A DNA stretch of 64,000 nucleotides from Colias croceus (taxonomy: Eukaryota; Arthropoda; Insecta; Lepidoptera; Pieridae), in assembly GCF_905220415.1 (NCBI RefSeq), contig NC_059541.1:942501-1006500 (forward strand), in the 5' to 3' direction. Below, in pieces: positions 1 through 9,943 of this stretch (its first letter is position 1; the number at the start of each line of letters is the position of its first letter). The position numbers and the translations under genes are program-made. The notes below the pieces were generated by a model, which was not told the origin of the DNA, made no database searches, and was given only the letters and a program-made list of their open reading frames with translations.

Positions 1-1073
1 GTCAATTAATCATGGCCAATGAAACTATTTTTGAAATATTTGCTTTTGTGTAAGATAATATCTTTGATTGATAGCATATACTTTATGTATCCAACTATCC
101 ACGTACTATACGGCAGTAAGTACACAATATACAAAGCACATGAATTACATAAGTAAAATTGAATATTTTCAGAAACTGTTTATTTACAATCATGTTAAAT
201 TTTTTGATCTGCGCAAATTGCTAAAACACGCAGTATTAAACTCAACTATTCACAAGACACTTGGCTACTTCCCTCAGTCGAGAAATAAACATTTTCATAA
301 CAAAACATTTCGTACAATAAAAACAAACGACTCCATCTCAAATGGAGCGAATTAAAAAGCCAATCTAAGTTATCCTATATAATTACCGGCCACTTATCAC
401 TCCCCTACCATAGAATCCCAGGGGATCTGTTGCGTTGTAAATTGTAATCGCAAAAACCACCTGTAATAAAAGTTTATTTTTATTAGATTGAAGAAATGGT
501 TTTATCAACTCTATATAGGTAGGACTATCGTTACATAATATAAAGTTATAAATTCAACTAATTTTTTAGGAGGTTTTATTTATCATAATTTTTATGCAAC
601 GATTAATGATGTTATCACTAAATCATCTTGTTTGTAATTTTTTAAATAACACATATTGTGAAAAGTTCAAAATTTTATAATTATGTCTCTATTTAGGAAA
701 AAAGAGACTTGCAATATACCTAAAATGATTTACGATACCAAATAGAATAAATGTCTTATAGCGTGTATTTACATAAAATTAAATGAACGTACTTAGCTCC
801 TTTAATAAATTTACAATGTAGATATACTATAGCTTACAAGCTGGATTAGCCTACATGCTAATCCAGCTAATCATGCAATATGTACGTCTGTGCTATTTTC
901 ATTCAAATGCGATAAACCATTTCTGCTTGATAGACTTACAAATAAACATACGCTACAAATGTTGCGTTTAGCAGTGTATAAATTGATAATCAATTAAAAA
1001 TAACACAACAATAAGTATTACGTACATATTATCATAAGTATAACATAGTAAAAAACTAAAAAAAAATTCAACA
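1..1073. other. AT-rich noncoding stretch
   Basis: No recognisable gene or domain. A 95-codon ATG frame at 68-355 (+) encodes a composition typical of translated AT-rich DNA and shows no motif I know. The only structured item is the short hairpin at 839-868, listed separately. Confidence 0.6.
839..868. repeat. Perfect 12-bp hairpin
   Basis: Two 12-bp arms (839-850 and 857-868) are exact reverse complements and flank a 6-nt loop. The arms are less AT-rich than the surroundings. No associated gene or terminator context is visible, so the function is unknown. Confidence 0.7.
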
Positions 1074-1109
1074 AATAGAGAAAACGACTTTGTTTTATAC
1101 TATGTAGTG
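1074..1109 (-). mobile_element. Helitron-like element, 5'-end fragment
   Basis: This 36-bp piece matches, on the minus strand, the first bases of the Helitron-like copies at 16379-16552 and 61722-61913 (a start of the form TCACTACATAGTATAAAAC). The rest of the element is missing, so it is a truncated relic. Confidence 0.6.
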
Positions 1110-1625
1110 TTTCAGTTTCACTGTTGCATTTTTGAGCAATAAATCATAAAAATGTAGAAAAAATACCTCTATGAAAACTTCCTAATTTTCCGGTTTCAGA
1201 CAAACTAGTGAGTCACGTTTCTTGCCTCGTCTATTGGATATAATACATTGGGGATTACTGGATGCACCTAGGGTGAGAATTCGTAATAGCATGTTATAAG
1301 ATGGCAGGATCATTTGGTAACTTTCCTTATAAACGTGGGCACGTTGATTACAAGGGAAGTGGGAACGGTCGTGTTATGCTTCAAATTGGATTGAAGTTTT
1401 ATGGACTTAGATACATTTCTTTCATTTATTTATTACATTTCTTTAATTATTTTCGTGAACATTGTGACTCGCTTCCACATAAATACGTAACTATCTATAA
1501 TTTTTCTCACACATTGTGTTAATATTACTGCCAATCAAATTGTGTGTTAAGTTGATGATATAATAATTGTTATTTATAACTACATCATCATTATCATCAG
1601 CTGATATAGGTACATGGGCCTGGGA
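1110..1625. other. Noncoding stretch
   Basis: No gene recognised. A 73-codon frame at 1301-1522 (+) has no identifiable motif. Around 1582-1610 there is a CATCAT-type run that weakly resembles the reverse complement of a SINE tail, but it is too degenerate to call. Confidence 0.5.
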
Positions 1626-1647
1626 TGATGTGCTTATAAGCACATCA
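1626..1647. repeat. 22-bp perfect palindrome
   Basis: The 22 bases are self-complementary without a loop, centred on TATA at about 1636. It lies directly upstream of the 165-bp interspersed repeat at 1650-1815 and may be a relic of that repeat's flank. Confidence 0.65.
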
Positions 1648-1649
1648 CA

Positions 1650-1815
1650 AAACGACGTGCGGCACTCAGGGACTGCCGCGGTAAATCTATTGCATGCTAT
1701 GCCTTCAAGCCACACCTCCGCCCGTCGGAGTGGGGAGCGTGAGGTTTTTTCGTTACGGAATTTCTCGATTCGGTCCCCGCGCTCAGGGCCCACGATAGAA
1801 GCTATGCAATTGCTT
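1650..1815 (+). repeat. 165-bp interspersed repeat, copy 1
   Basis: A GC-richer block that is nearly the same as 58738-58905 in the same orientation, at roughly 90% identity by eye. Both copies share the GGCACTC..GGGACTGCCGCGG start, the central CACACCTCCGCC segment and an end containing GAAGCTATGCAAT. Near each end lies an imperfect inverted AGCTATTGCAT / ATGCAATAGCT pair. I do not recognise its class with certainty. Frames running through it (1491-1793 minus, 1567-1851 plus) are not counted as genes because the repeat explains them. Confidence 0.75.
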
Positions 1816-3459
1816 AAAAAATGCTATATAGAAGCCCAGATACTAACATAAAATAAAAGTCAACTGAAATCCAGAACATAAAAAGCAATCTATCTAATAT
1901 TAGGCAATGACCAGGAAACAGGAATAAGGCCCGAGGCAGCGGTTCTATAAAATAATGGTGCATTACCGACGGGCCTGATGAATCGCCCGAGACCGGCATA
2001 AATTAACTTGTTGCAATAACATCGGTACATCGGAGTTTATGACCGCTTTGTACAGTCGGCAAAACAATACGCAATTTTCGTAGCAACATGTAAAGTTTTA
2101 TCCCAGTTTTCACGTCATATTTATTTGTTACAAAATATATTTAGCTCATTGGTGACAACATAATATAAATATAAATATTTTTTCTTGTGTTCATATTAAA
2201 AGTTAAGGTTAAGTTCGTATCAAGTTAAAATGTATACTGCAAAAACTACGTTATAATACTTTTGAAGTCTCAAATGAAGTAGACATTTAAATATATTGAA
2301 GGAACATAGTGAATATTAAACTTTTTTTTAAATAAACTTTTTACAAGTGTACAAAGCGACACAAAAGATCCTTCTTTCCATTCCTTGAAATGGTACATCT
2401 ATGTATACCAACTATAAAAGATAAAATATTTGCTCCATAAATAAACCCGAGCATTACACAGACATTTACTCTTCAGATATTTAAAAGCGTAAAAATCACC
2501 TTCAGCATTTTATATCGCTAGAGAATTTCTCATAGAAACTTATTTTGCTGTCCGTACGTGCAAATCGCTTATATTCATGCATTTGAGACCTTTTGACTTG
2601 ACCTGCGTTTCCGATACCGCATTTCTCCCACCATAGGTACGTTTATGTAACATTTATTTTATTATTATTAATAGGGTTAACAGCTTGTGATATATTATGC
2701 GCTAATACGTTTCGTGGTTTGGCTTGAAAATTGTTGTTATTCATAGTAAGTAATGTTTCTTCAGGTGTGTATTCTACCAATTTAAATGCTCAAATTAATT
2801 TATTCGTATTAATTAGTTTCAGTAGAATTGTCTTAATCGTAGAATCATTAGTACTTTCTATTTTATCCTTTTAGCTGTCTAATAACATTTGTCTTTTAAA
2901 GCATAATAATGGTACTTTAATAATGGTTAAGTATTTAAAAACTGACGATCGTACCAAAAAAGCTGGTTGTCAAAAAAATAAAAATGTCTTAAAAGTGAAA
3001 TAAAAATTTAATAAAGACAAATGTTTAACAATTGAGCCAATGAGGTCGTAACTCGCAAACGACACTATTTAACAAGGGCAAAAAGACCCCAAGCCCTCGG
3101 AGCTTCAAGGTTAATCTCAACAAAAACTGTTCGGGAAATTGTAAGCAAATCGTGACATCAATTCAAACACAATCCAAACAAATTAAGCCTGACAAATATT
3201 AGAGCCTCGCCGAGTCGATCGACAAATAGCTTACACTCTAATGCGCTAAAGCTTCAATTCATTTTCGTTAATTATAGCTCCCGTTTTTCCTGTCAACCCT
3301 TCGGAGGAGCGCTGAATAGCTTATAACAGGGTAGGTACTTGAAGAGAAAAGTATAAGAAAACTTGTTACTATAGATTCACTATCATAATTTATTACCTCA
3401 TACTGTACTAATATTTTTAACTGTATTTGACTTTATGTCGGTGAGGGAAATTATCGTTA
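1816..3459. other. Noncoding stretch with a GC-balanced block
   Basis: No gene recognised. Most of it is AT-rich. The part at about 3050-3330 is markedly more balanced in base composition and free of the repeats seen elsewhere, which would fit a conserved noncoding element. That is inference only. Confidence 0.45.
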
Positions 3460-3640
3460 GGTAACCCACATGTTGTCGACTAAAAGTTCGGCGACATGTG
3501 ACATCTGCCAACCTGCACTTGGCCAGAGAGGTGGTTTCTGGTCTGACGGCCCGTCTGTACCCTCATAGGAGGCCCGTGTCCCAGCTTTGGGAACATTATG
3601 GGCTGATGATGAATATGATGAAGATGATACCATAACCACA
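3460..3640 (+). mobile_element. SINE, 5'-truncated copy
   Basis: This matches the 3' two-thirds of the full SINE at 32767-33096. Shared pieces are the inverted GACATGT arms, CAACC(T/C)GCACTTGGCCAG, CCTCATAGGAGGCCCGTGTC and a GGGAAC..GGGCTGATGATGA tail. The tRNA-like head is absent, as expected of incomplete reverse transcription. The 73-codon minus frame here is inside the SINE and is not a gene. Confidence 0.8.
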
Positions 3641-6600
3641 GATAATATAATACTATAAGTTCTAGTAATACTATGCAACAGTTGTGATGATTTTGATAAT
3701 CCGTGATGAAACCAAGAAACTCATGTTCAAAGTTGTTTCTTTCGGCAATACGTTCTTAACTCTATTTTATCATGCTATGGTAAAAATATACTTCTTATTA
3801 ATACGGCACAAAAATCGACTCACTTTTACTCATTACACCTATAAACCTTTTTCCTTGTCAAGCAACTTTATTACCAAATGACTTAAGAATTGTGGATCGT
3901 GACTTTGCGTTTCCAAAATAGAAATTAAAATGTTCAAGAATGCGTTTACTGACTTTGTAGGGATTTTAATATTCTTGTTCTATTTAGAAACCTTCAAACG
4001 AGCAGAATTTAATTTATGTATGATAGCTATATGTTGTGCTATGTGTTCGCGTTGTAAACACTATTTTTTTTTTCGTTAAATTGTAAAGTTTGCCAGAATT
4101 TTAATTATGACTCTTTTCTAGATAAATACTATAATTTGTTACTCTGTTATGCAAAATTACTAATTAAATTAAGTCCATAATATAAAGTCTGGATCAGCAC
4201 ATTAGTAATTGAAGTGAGTGCATTTTTTATATGCCTGCTTTTACAAGAGAATGCTTGAACAGCTAGAAATACATTACCAAATAAAATAAAAAGGTTAACA
4301 CCATAGATACTTCGAAAATGAACGGACCTCATTATGGACGGACTCGTTCGCTGTTAAACGTTCGAAACGACAAATAGTAAAAAGCGAAGGCCTTCCCTTA
4401 GAGAGGCATTGACCAAATGAGCATACGTTTTGGCTGGAATTTTCTTCCAGTTTTCTACATACGTAAGAATGTAATACAATCAAGAATAACCAGGTCTTTA
4501 GTATTGTTGCTAACATCAAAGGTGGTGCAAAAATTGTGTAAAACGTCGTTGAAGGCAACAAAAAATATTGCTCTTTAAAAATAAAACACATAAACCTTTA
4601 GCTAGCATAGGATATGCAGCGTTTCTCTACAGTTCTTTGAGTCGCATAAACTCTATCCCACTGCTAACAAACGCACCTTCACAATAAGTTATGCAGATGA
4701 CGGCACTTTGTGTACTTAACGACATTATTAGCTTCCGGGCCACACTAAAATTTCGGTTCAATATAAATTCGCCCGTAAGATTCAAGTGTTCTGGCCCTTG
4801 CTACGATATTGCTGGGCCTTTTAATTCAGCTACGTTATAATGAAACGTCGGAACAGTGGGCCGGAACTAATTGCTCATTCAGGGGCTCAGTTTTTGGGGC
4901 TCTGTACATTCTTAGCGAAAATAAGAACAGCAAGGGTTTGTAGAAGATCTTGAATAATTTTACAAGATCTTCAAAGTTGAAGAAAATTTAGTTTTCCTCA
5001 TGAATGAGATAATTTTCTGTATCGACCCTTAAAAAATTGTGACCGTTAAATAAATGAATAGATTATAAAATGTTACCTGTATGTTAGTTATAAAATTAAT
5101 TCTTAAAATTCAACAATAGCTTAAAATGGCTATATTATACTTACCTAATTATAAACGATTCTAAAATAAATATATTACAAAGTGAAGTATAGTAGAAAAG
5201 TAATTTATAAATAAACATCAATATATCTTCAATAAACAGCCGTTTCATATAAATTAAGTATTTCAAATTAATTTACATATAAATTTCTCAAATTAATAAA
5301 ACAAGTCCAAAATATATGTTTCCTAGTCGTGTTTGAATGCGGCCCTGTACAAAGCTAATAAAAATAAACGCTAAGAGCGGGCCGGCTTTACGGCAACGTT
5401 TTGCTGAAACCTTACGATATCTACTTTCTAATTTGCACGAAGAATGTTGGACCAGTAACAAAAATACATCTCTATACGACATTTATATATACTTCAATAT
5501 ATATTATTATACATTCGTGGAATCAAGACAAAGGAGACAATATATTTACTAATATTATTTTTAATGTAGACCGAACAAATTCATGTCATATGAGATTTAT
5601 CAAACTACACTTTGCCAGCATAATATTACATTACAAGAAGAAGGAATTAATAATTATAAATGATGATGGTAAAACGGGAAATTATTAATTAATAATTATT
5701 ACTAAGTATATCGCTATGAAAAAGACACTCTAATTTTTATTTAAAATACATAATTAATTTTAAATAAGTAATTAATATCAATCAAACTTACAAACTGTGT
5801 TTTTACCTCCTTTTGAACTGACTTTCAATTCACAGAATTGGTTACAGAATACAAAGTATCATTTGGAAATAAATCATAATAGAAGCAAGTAACAATATTT
5901 TACAGAATAATTGAAAAGTCTGTTATCAGTGACCTCACAAAGCCTTATTGTCCTGAACGAGATCTCTCTATTTGTTGAAGCCTTTACAGGGCCATGAAAT
6001 ATATCTTATTTGTTAAAATTAAATTGACATTATATAAATAAATTACAACATTACGAAAGGATAATGTTATTAATTATAAGACAGTAAATTTTCCATAAAA
6101 AAGATTCCTTTTCTTTGGAATCAAGTAATTTAAAAAAATACAAAATTACCGCAATGGCATTTGATGAAGCATAAGTACAAAGTGTATTAATAAATACTAA
6201 ATATTTTGCTAAATTGTAGTTATAACATTTGGATAAACATTTTTATTTGATTTGATTTCGGCCTTGCGAAACAAATTGCTCGATCCATTACTTGACACAT
6301 TAATCCTGTTTTACTATGAACTACTTTATCTACCATCTAGTAAATCAATCGCTAGTTTCAAAGCTCAACACATCTAGAGCAAACAGCTCAGGTTGATAGT
6401 CAGCTCTGGCATTGTCCACAAACAGCCACTGTGCCAATTAAGGCTGATACAAACGGATTGCGAAACGAACCGATCCGATTTAACTTTAATTTAATTATAC
6501 GTTAAGAAGTTTTATGAAATAAATGACTCAAAATTATTAAAGTTGTACCTATTTCCTTTTTTTAACACTTTTTGTAAGTTCTACGTAAATTGATGAATTA

Positions 6601-7097
6601 AAAACGTTTCTTATCAGTACAGAGAATTTAGTACATTTGACATACTAATATTAGGTAGGTATCGATAAACACTGGGTTCTTTTAATATCTGATGTTTTAT
6701 AATGCGATATAAAATTAATTTTCAACTATCATATTTAATCACTATTCACTATCCACCTCATTCCAAGTTAATCTTTCACCAAAAGGAAAAAGTTAGAAAA
6801 ATGTATAATTTTTTATTCGCTTTGATAAAATATAAGCGATGTTGGAACTAAAATATGCGGGTACGGGCGTGCACTGCCTTTGTCCAATCAGTTGAAATGA
6901 GATGCAATTGTTGCATATGTATTTTATATGGAATTTAGTCAAATCGACATTTCCTTTACAGCTTTATTAGAGTTTTGTACCTTTGGAGAAGTTTTTAAGG
7001 TTTAAATATAGTATTTTGGTTTGTTACTTCGGAATGTTTTATGTTGTGATGTGTAAAGGGACTGTATTTTGATTTGAAAATTTTAACTTTGAGAATT
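3641..7097. other. Long noncoding stretch
   Basis: No gene recognised. It is mostly AT-rich with several more balanced blocks (about 4600-4930 and 6240-6490). Short frames at 3684-3881, 4147-4591 and 5288-5688 show no domain. One tiny reverse-transcriptase-like motif at 4672-4716 is listed separately. Confidence 0.5.
4672..4716 (+). pseudogene. Possible LINE reverse-transcriptase scrap (YADD)
   Basis: In one plus frame the codons at 4690-4701 read Y-A-D-D, followed by GTL, the form of the catalytic motif of non-LTR retrotransposon reverse transcriptases. Only about a dozen residues fit, with nothing convincing on either side, so this may be chance. Confidence 0.2.
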
Positions 7098-7211
7098 ATT
7101 GTCGCCTATAATATATTGTATCATAAAATTAATTCAATTGCAATAAATTCGAAAATTGTCGCCTATAATATATTGTATCATAAAATTAATTCAATTGCAA
7201 TAAATTCGAAA
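7098..7211 (+). repeat. 57-bp perfect tandem duplication
   Basis: The unit at 7098-7154 is repeated exactly at 7155-7211 with no mismatch visible. The unit is AT-rich and contains ATTGTCGCC near its start. Complete identity suggests a recent duplication. Confidence 0.9.
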
Positions 7212-7783
7212 TAGCTGGAATTACCTGATTCTAAATCCGTAGCTCAAACCAAAAACCACAAATGAACACCTCTGAAAAATTCGCGCTTATTTGGTATGCA
7301 ATTATGCGATTTAAACGATACAAAATTCGGATAAAATTAAACATACTAACAAAAAAACAAAACGCAGTCCTCTTTTTAGTTTCGTTATAAACAGAAATAC
7401 AAGCATCAATCCAGACTAGGTATGTCTAAAGATTTCAAGATCCAAATTTCATTCAGATCTAAAAAATAAAAGTTCCCAGCAGTTTTATCACTAATTACTC
7501 TCCATAGGCCAGATTACTTACTTGTTTGTTGTCTAATGAATTTTATAAGGGACAAATTAAAAAAGGATCCCCAACGCTTACTGAATAGACAACGAATTTC
7601 TTCGGTAATCAGTTTAGCGTGCTCCTTTGCGGAATTAACATTGTTTATTTTATTTATTTGTGGAACACGTGTCTTTTTGGGACTAGTTTTTTTTTAGTGT
7701 TTGCTTTTAAATTGCATCATCTGTGGTGTTGGAAGGAATTTCAATCTTAATATGTAATGCACTTATTATAGTTGTAAAACTTA
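7212..7783. other. Noncoding stretch
   Basis: No gene or clear repeat recognised. Unremarkable AT-rich sequence with some balanced patches. Confidence 0.5.
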
Positions 7784-7907
7784 TGGTCAGTTTCACTGGA
7801 TACAGCATATTTAGTTAATCTTATATCTAATAATGTATGAAAAAATACGTCAGAAACAGTTAAATAGTCTATCAGGAATATTATACGCGACTGGTGAAAC
7901 GGTACAG
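7784..7907. mobile_element. Possible small foldback (MITE-like) element
   Basis: The left end reads GGTCAGTTTCACTGG and the right end, on the opposite strand, has GTACCGTTTCACCAG. Together they form an imperfect inverted repeat around about 95 bp of AT-rich sequence. No clean target duplication was seen. Confidence 0.35.
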
Positions 7908-7954
7908 TTTTTACGCTTTTGCTTGAGCTTTAAAGTTAATAATTATCGAGACAA

Positions 7955-7994
7955 CGTGAAATGCACGCGAACAAAGCCGCGGGCACATCACTAG
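7955..7994 (+). mobile_element. Helitron-like 3' terminus
   Basis: A short GC-rich segment with CGAACAAAGCCGCGGGC precedes CTAG followed by T. This is the 3'-end structure shared by the Helitron-like copies elsewhere in the window. The remainder of the element is not recognisable. Confidence 0.5.
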
Positions 7995-8930
7995 TCCAAT
8001 ATATATTTAATCTATACACACTTGAAGCCCCAAAGATTCCATTAAACAGAGTCGTAAAGCACAATTTGGAACCTTTAAAGCTATTTATGTATGACACGTC
8101 AATTAGTTTTATATACCCATAAAGTGACAACCGCGCGGTTAAAGCACTCTGCGTGTAATACTGCAGTATGGTGGTGTACTGTCACGTGCAGAAGTGTAAA
8201 AAATATATTAGGTATTTATGAGATATCTTCTACTGTGTCTGTTTGTTGTGATATGGTCGTCTTTACGTGATTATAAAAAATATTGTTTTTTTTCGATGCT
8301 CTCATATTTAAATAGTTTATGATAAATATTAGATTATATTATTCGAATTGTTTATTTTCAATTACGCGATGACTGAGTTACATGCATTAGTTTATGAAAT
8401 TTAAGATTCAAAGTGCGCAACAATCAACAAAAAGAAGAATTACTAGTTCAAATAAAATATTTTTGAGGTCTTACTTTACGTTTTGGCTTCTATAGACATT
8501 AAAACAATTTAATATATATACCTTAAATCATCAGCGTAATCTCTTTCGTTCATGACTGTACACTAAGTACTATGCACGATTTATTCCGCTCGTTAAAAAA
8601 TTAATAAAATTAGTTTCATTATTGAAAAACGTGCTTGTTAGAGCACGTCAGGTTAATTCTAAGTTTTATGATTGTTACATCCTTAGGTTACATCTCTTTC
8701 AAGTTTATGTTTGTATTCAGTAAAGTTGACATATACTTAATGATGTATCTATGTTTTAATACGCAGTGGGTTGTCTGCTCATATAAAAAATAAAAGTAAT
8801 GTTTACATAATATATTGTTTTTGTTGTTGTTGTTATTTTCGTACAAGAGTGCAGATTGTCGAATGCACTGCAATCTGCGGAGGAAAACAGGAGGAATGAA
8901 ATTATAATAGGCACTTGATATAAAGTTTTT
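7995..8930. other. Noncoding stretch
   Basis: No gene recognised. The short minus frames at 7936-8130 and 8688-8873 lack any motif. Contains a (TTG)n-like run at about 8818-8836. Confidence 0.5.
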
Positions 8931-9137
8931 TTTGTCTCTCCCATCAACTCTATAGGAAGATTTTTTTTTTTATATGTCAGAGCAAGCAAAGGGGCAGGTG
9001 GGCCACCTGATGGTAAGTGGTCACCACCGCCCATAAACACTTGCAACACTAGAAGTTGCAGGTGCTTTGCCGGCCTTGATGCGACGCTACGTGCGCGCAC
9101 TTTCTTACTAGCCCATAGAGTTGATGGGAGAGACAAA
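8931..9137. mobile_element. Foldback element with perfect 23-bp inverted ends
   Basis: Positions 8931-8953 and 9115-9137 are exact reverse complements (outer part TTTGTCTCTCCC). They enclose about 160 bp that includes a T-run and a GC-rich core with GGGCCACCTGATGGTAAG and GTGGTCACCACC. The structure is that of a nonautonomous DNA transposon or MITE, although the core resembles a repeat that I believe is common in Lepidoptera. No clean target duplication is obvious. The 126-codon minus frame at 8756-9136 passes through it and is not a gene. Confidence 0.7.
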
Positions 9138-9745
9138 ATAGTTGCGGAGACAAAAGTTGCTCTTGCACGCTAGCTCTATAACTTAATATCAAATGTAAGT
9201 GTATGAGACGGACAGGCATCTACTGGCATGAGATATGTATTTCATAGAGTACGTTTTAGATGATTATAAAATTTTGTTGACTTTTATATATCTGCATATA
9301 ACACACAGTTATATGCAGATATATCACGACCTGAATCAATAGGCAAATGTATAAATTTTATCTAGCGAAATCAGGAGCTGTATGCATAAGTAATAAAAAC
9401 TCGATTTAAACCCGTCAAAACCCATTAATAGATCCAACCAGAACCATGCATTGCAATTACCGCTAATGTAACTCGTTTCACTTCATTAATATTTAAAACG
9501 AACTTCATTATTGAAACAATACAAGTTTAATTCGGATTCTGTTCGGGGCTTAGCGATCCGTAGTCAAATAAATTAGCGGCGACAATTTTTAATCCACGTT
9601 TGTGGCTTATTAATAAATGTGAATGTGGGGGGACAAGTTATGAGAAATATGGTTTTATTATGAAGATAATGTCACGGAATTATTTGTTGAAAATTATCTG
9701 GGCCTTAAAGCATTTTACCGCAATTTTAACAACTGTTTAAAGTAA
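9138..9745. other. Noncoding stretch with a balanced, TAAT-rich block
   Basis: No gene recognised. Contains the hairpin at 9286-9324. The block at about 9420-9640 has many ATTA/TAAT cores and balanced composition, which could mark a regulatory element. This is inference. Confidence 0.45.
9286..9324. repeat. Perfect 17-bp hairpin
   Basis: Arms 9286-9302 and 9308-9324 are exact reverse complements around a 5-nt loop. No coding context. It could be a foldback relic or a cruciform-prone site. Confidence 0.75.
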
Positions 9746-9943
9746 TCTATACTAATATTATAAAGCTGAAGAGTTTGTTTGTTTGAACGCGCTAATCTCG
9801 AGAACTACTGGTCCGATTTGAAAAATTATTTCGGTGTTAGATAGCTCATTTATTGAGGAAGGCTAAGGCTATATATCATCACGAATTCACGATACGACCT
9901 ACAGGAGTGGAGCCACGGGGGTGAAACCGCGCGGAGCAGCTAG
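9746..9943 (+). mobile_element. Helitron-like nonautonomous element (198 bp)
   Basis: The copy starts A|TCTATACTAATATTATAAAG and ends with GAGCAGCTAG|T. The 5'-TC, 3'-CTAG and insertion between A and T are the hallmarks of Helitrons. A GC-rich segment (CCGCGCGGAG) sits just before the end. It shares its 5' half with copies at 18500-18609 and 34318-34474. No protein is encoded. Coates and co-workers described a similar lepidopteran family, Lep1; assignment to it is tentative. Confidence 0.8.

Noticed and set aside
68..355. 95-codon plus frame
   Set aside because: No motif, no splice or promoter context, and amino-acid make-up expected of AT-rich noncoding DNA.
8756..9136. 126-codon minus frame, the longest outside the errantivirus
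   Set aside because: Two thirds of it runs through the foldback element at 8931-9137 and the rest is low-complexity. No domain.
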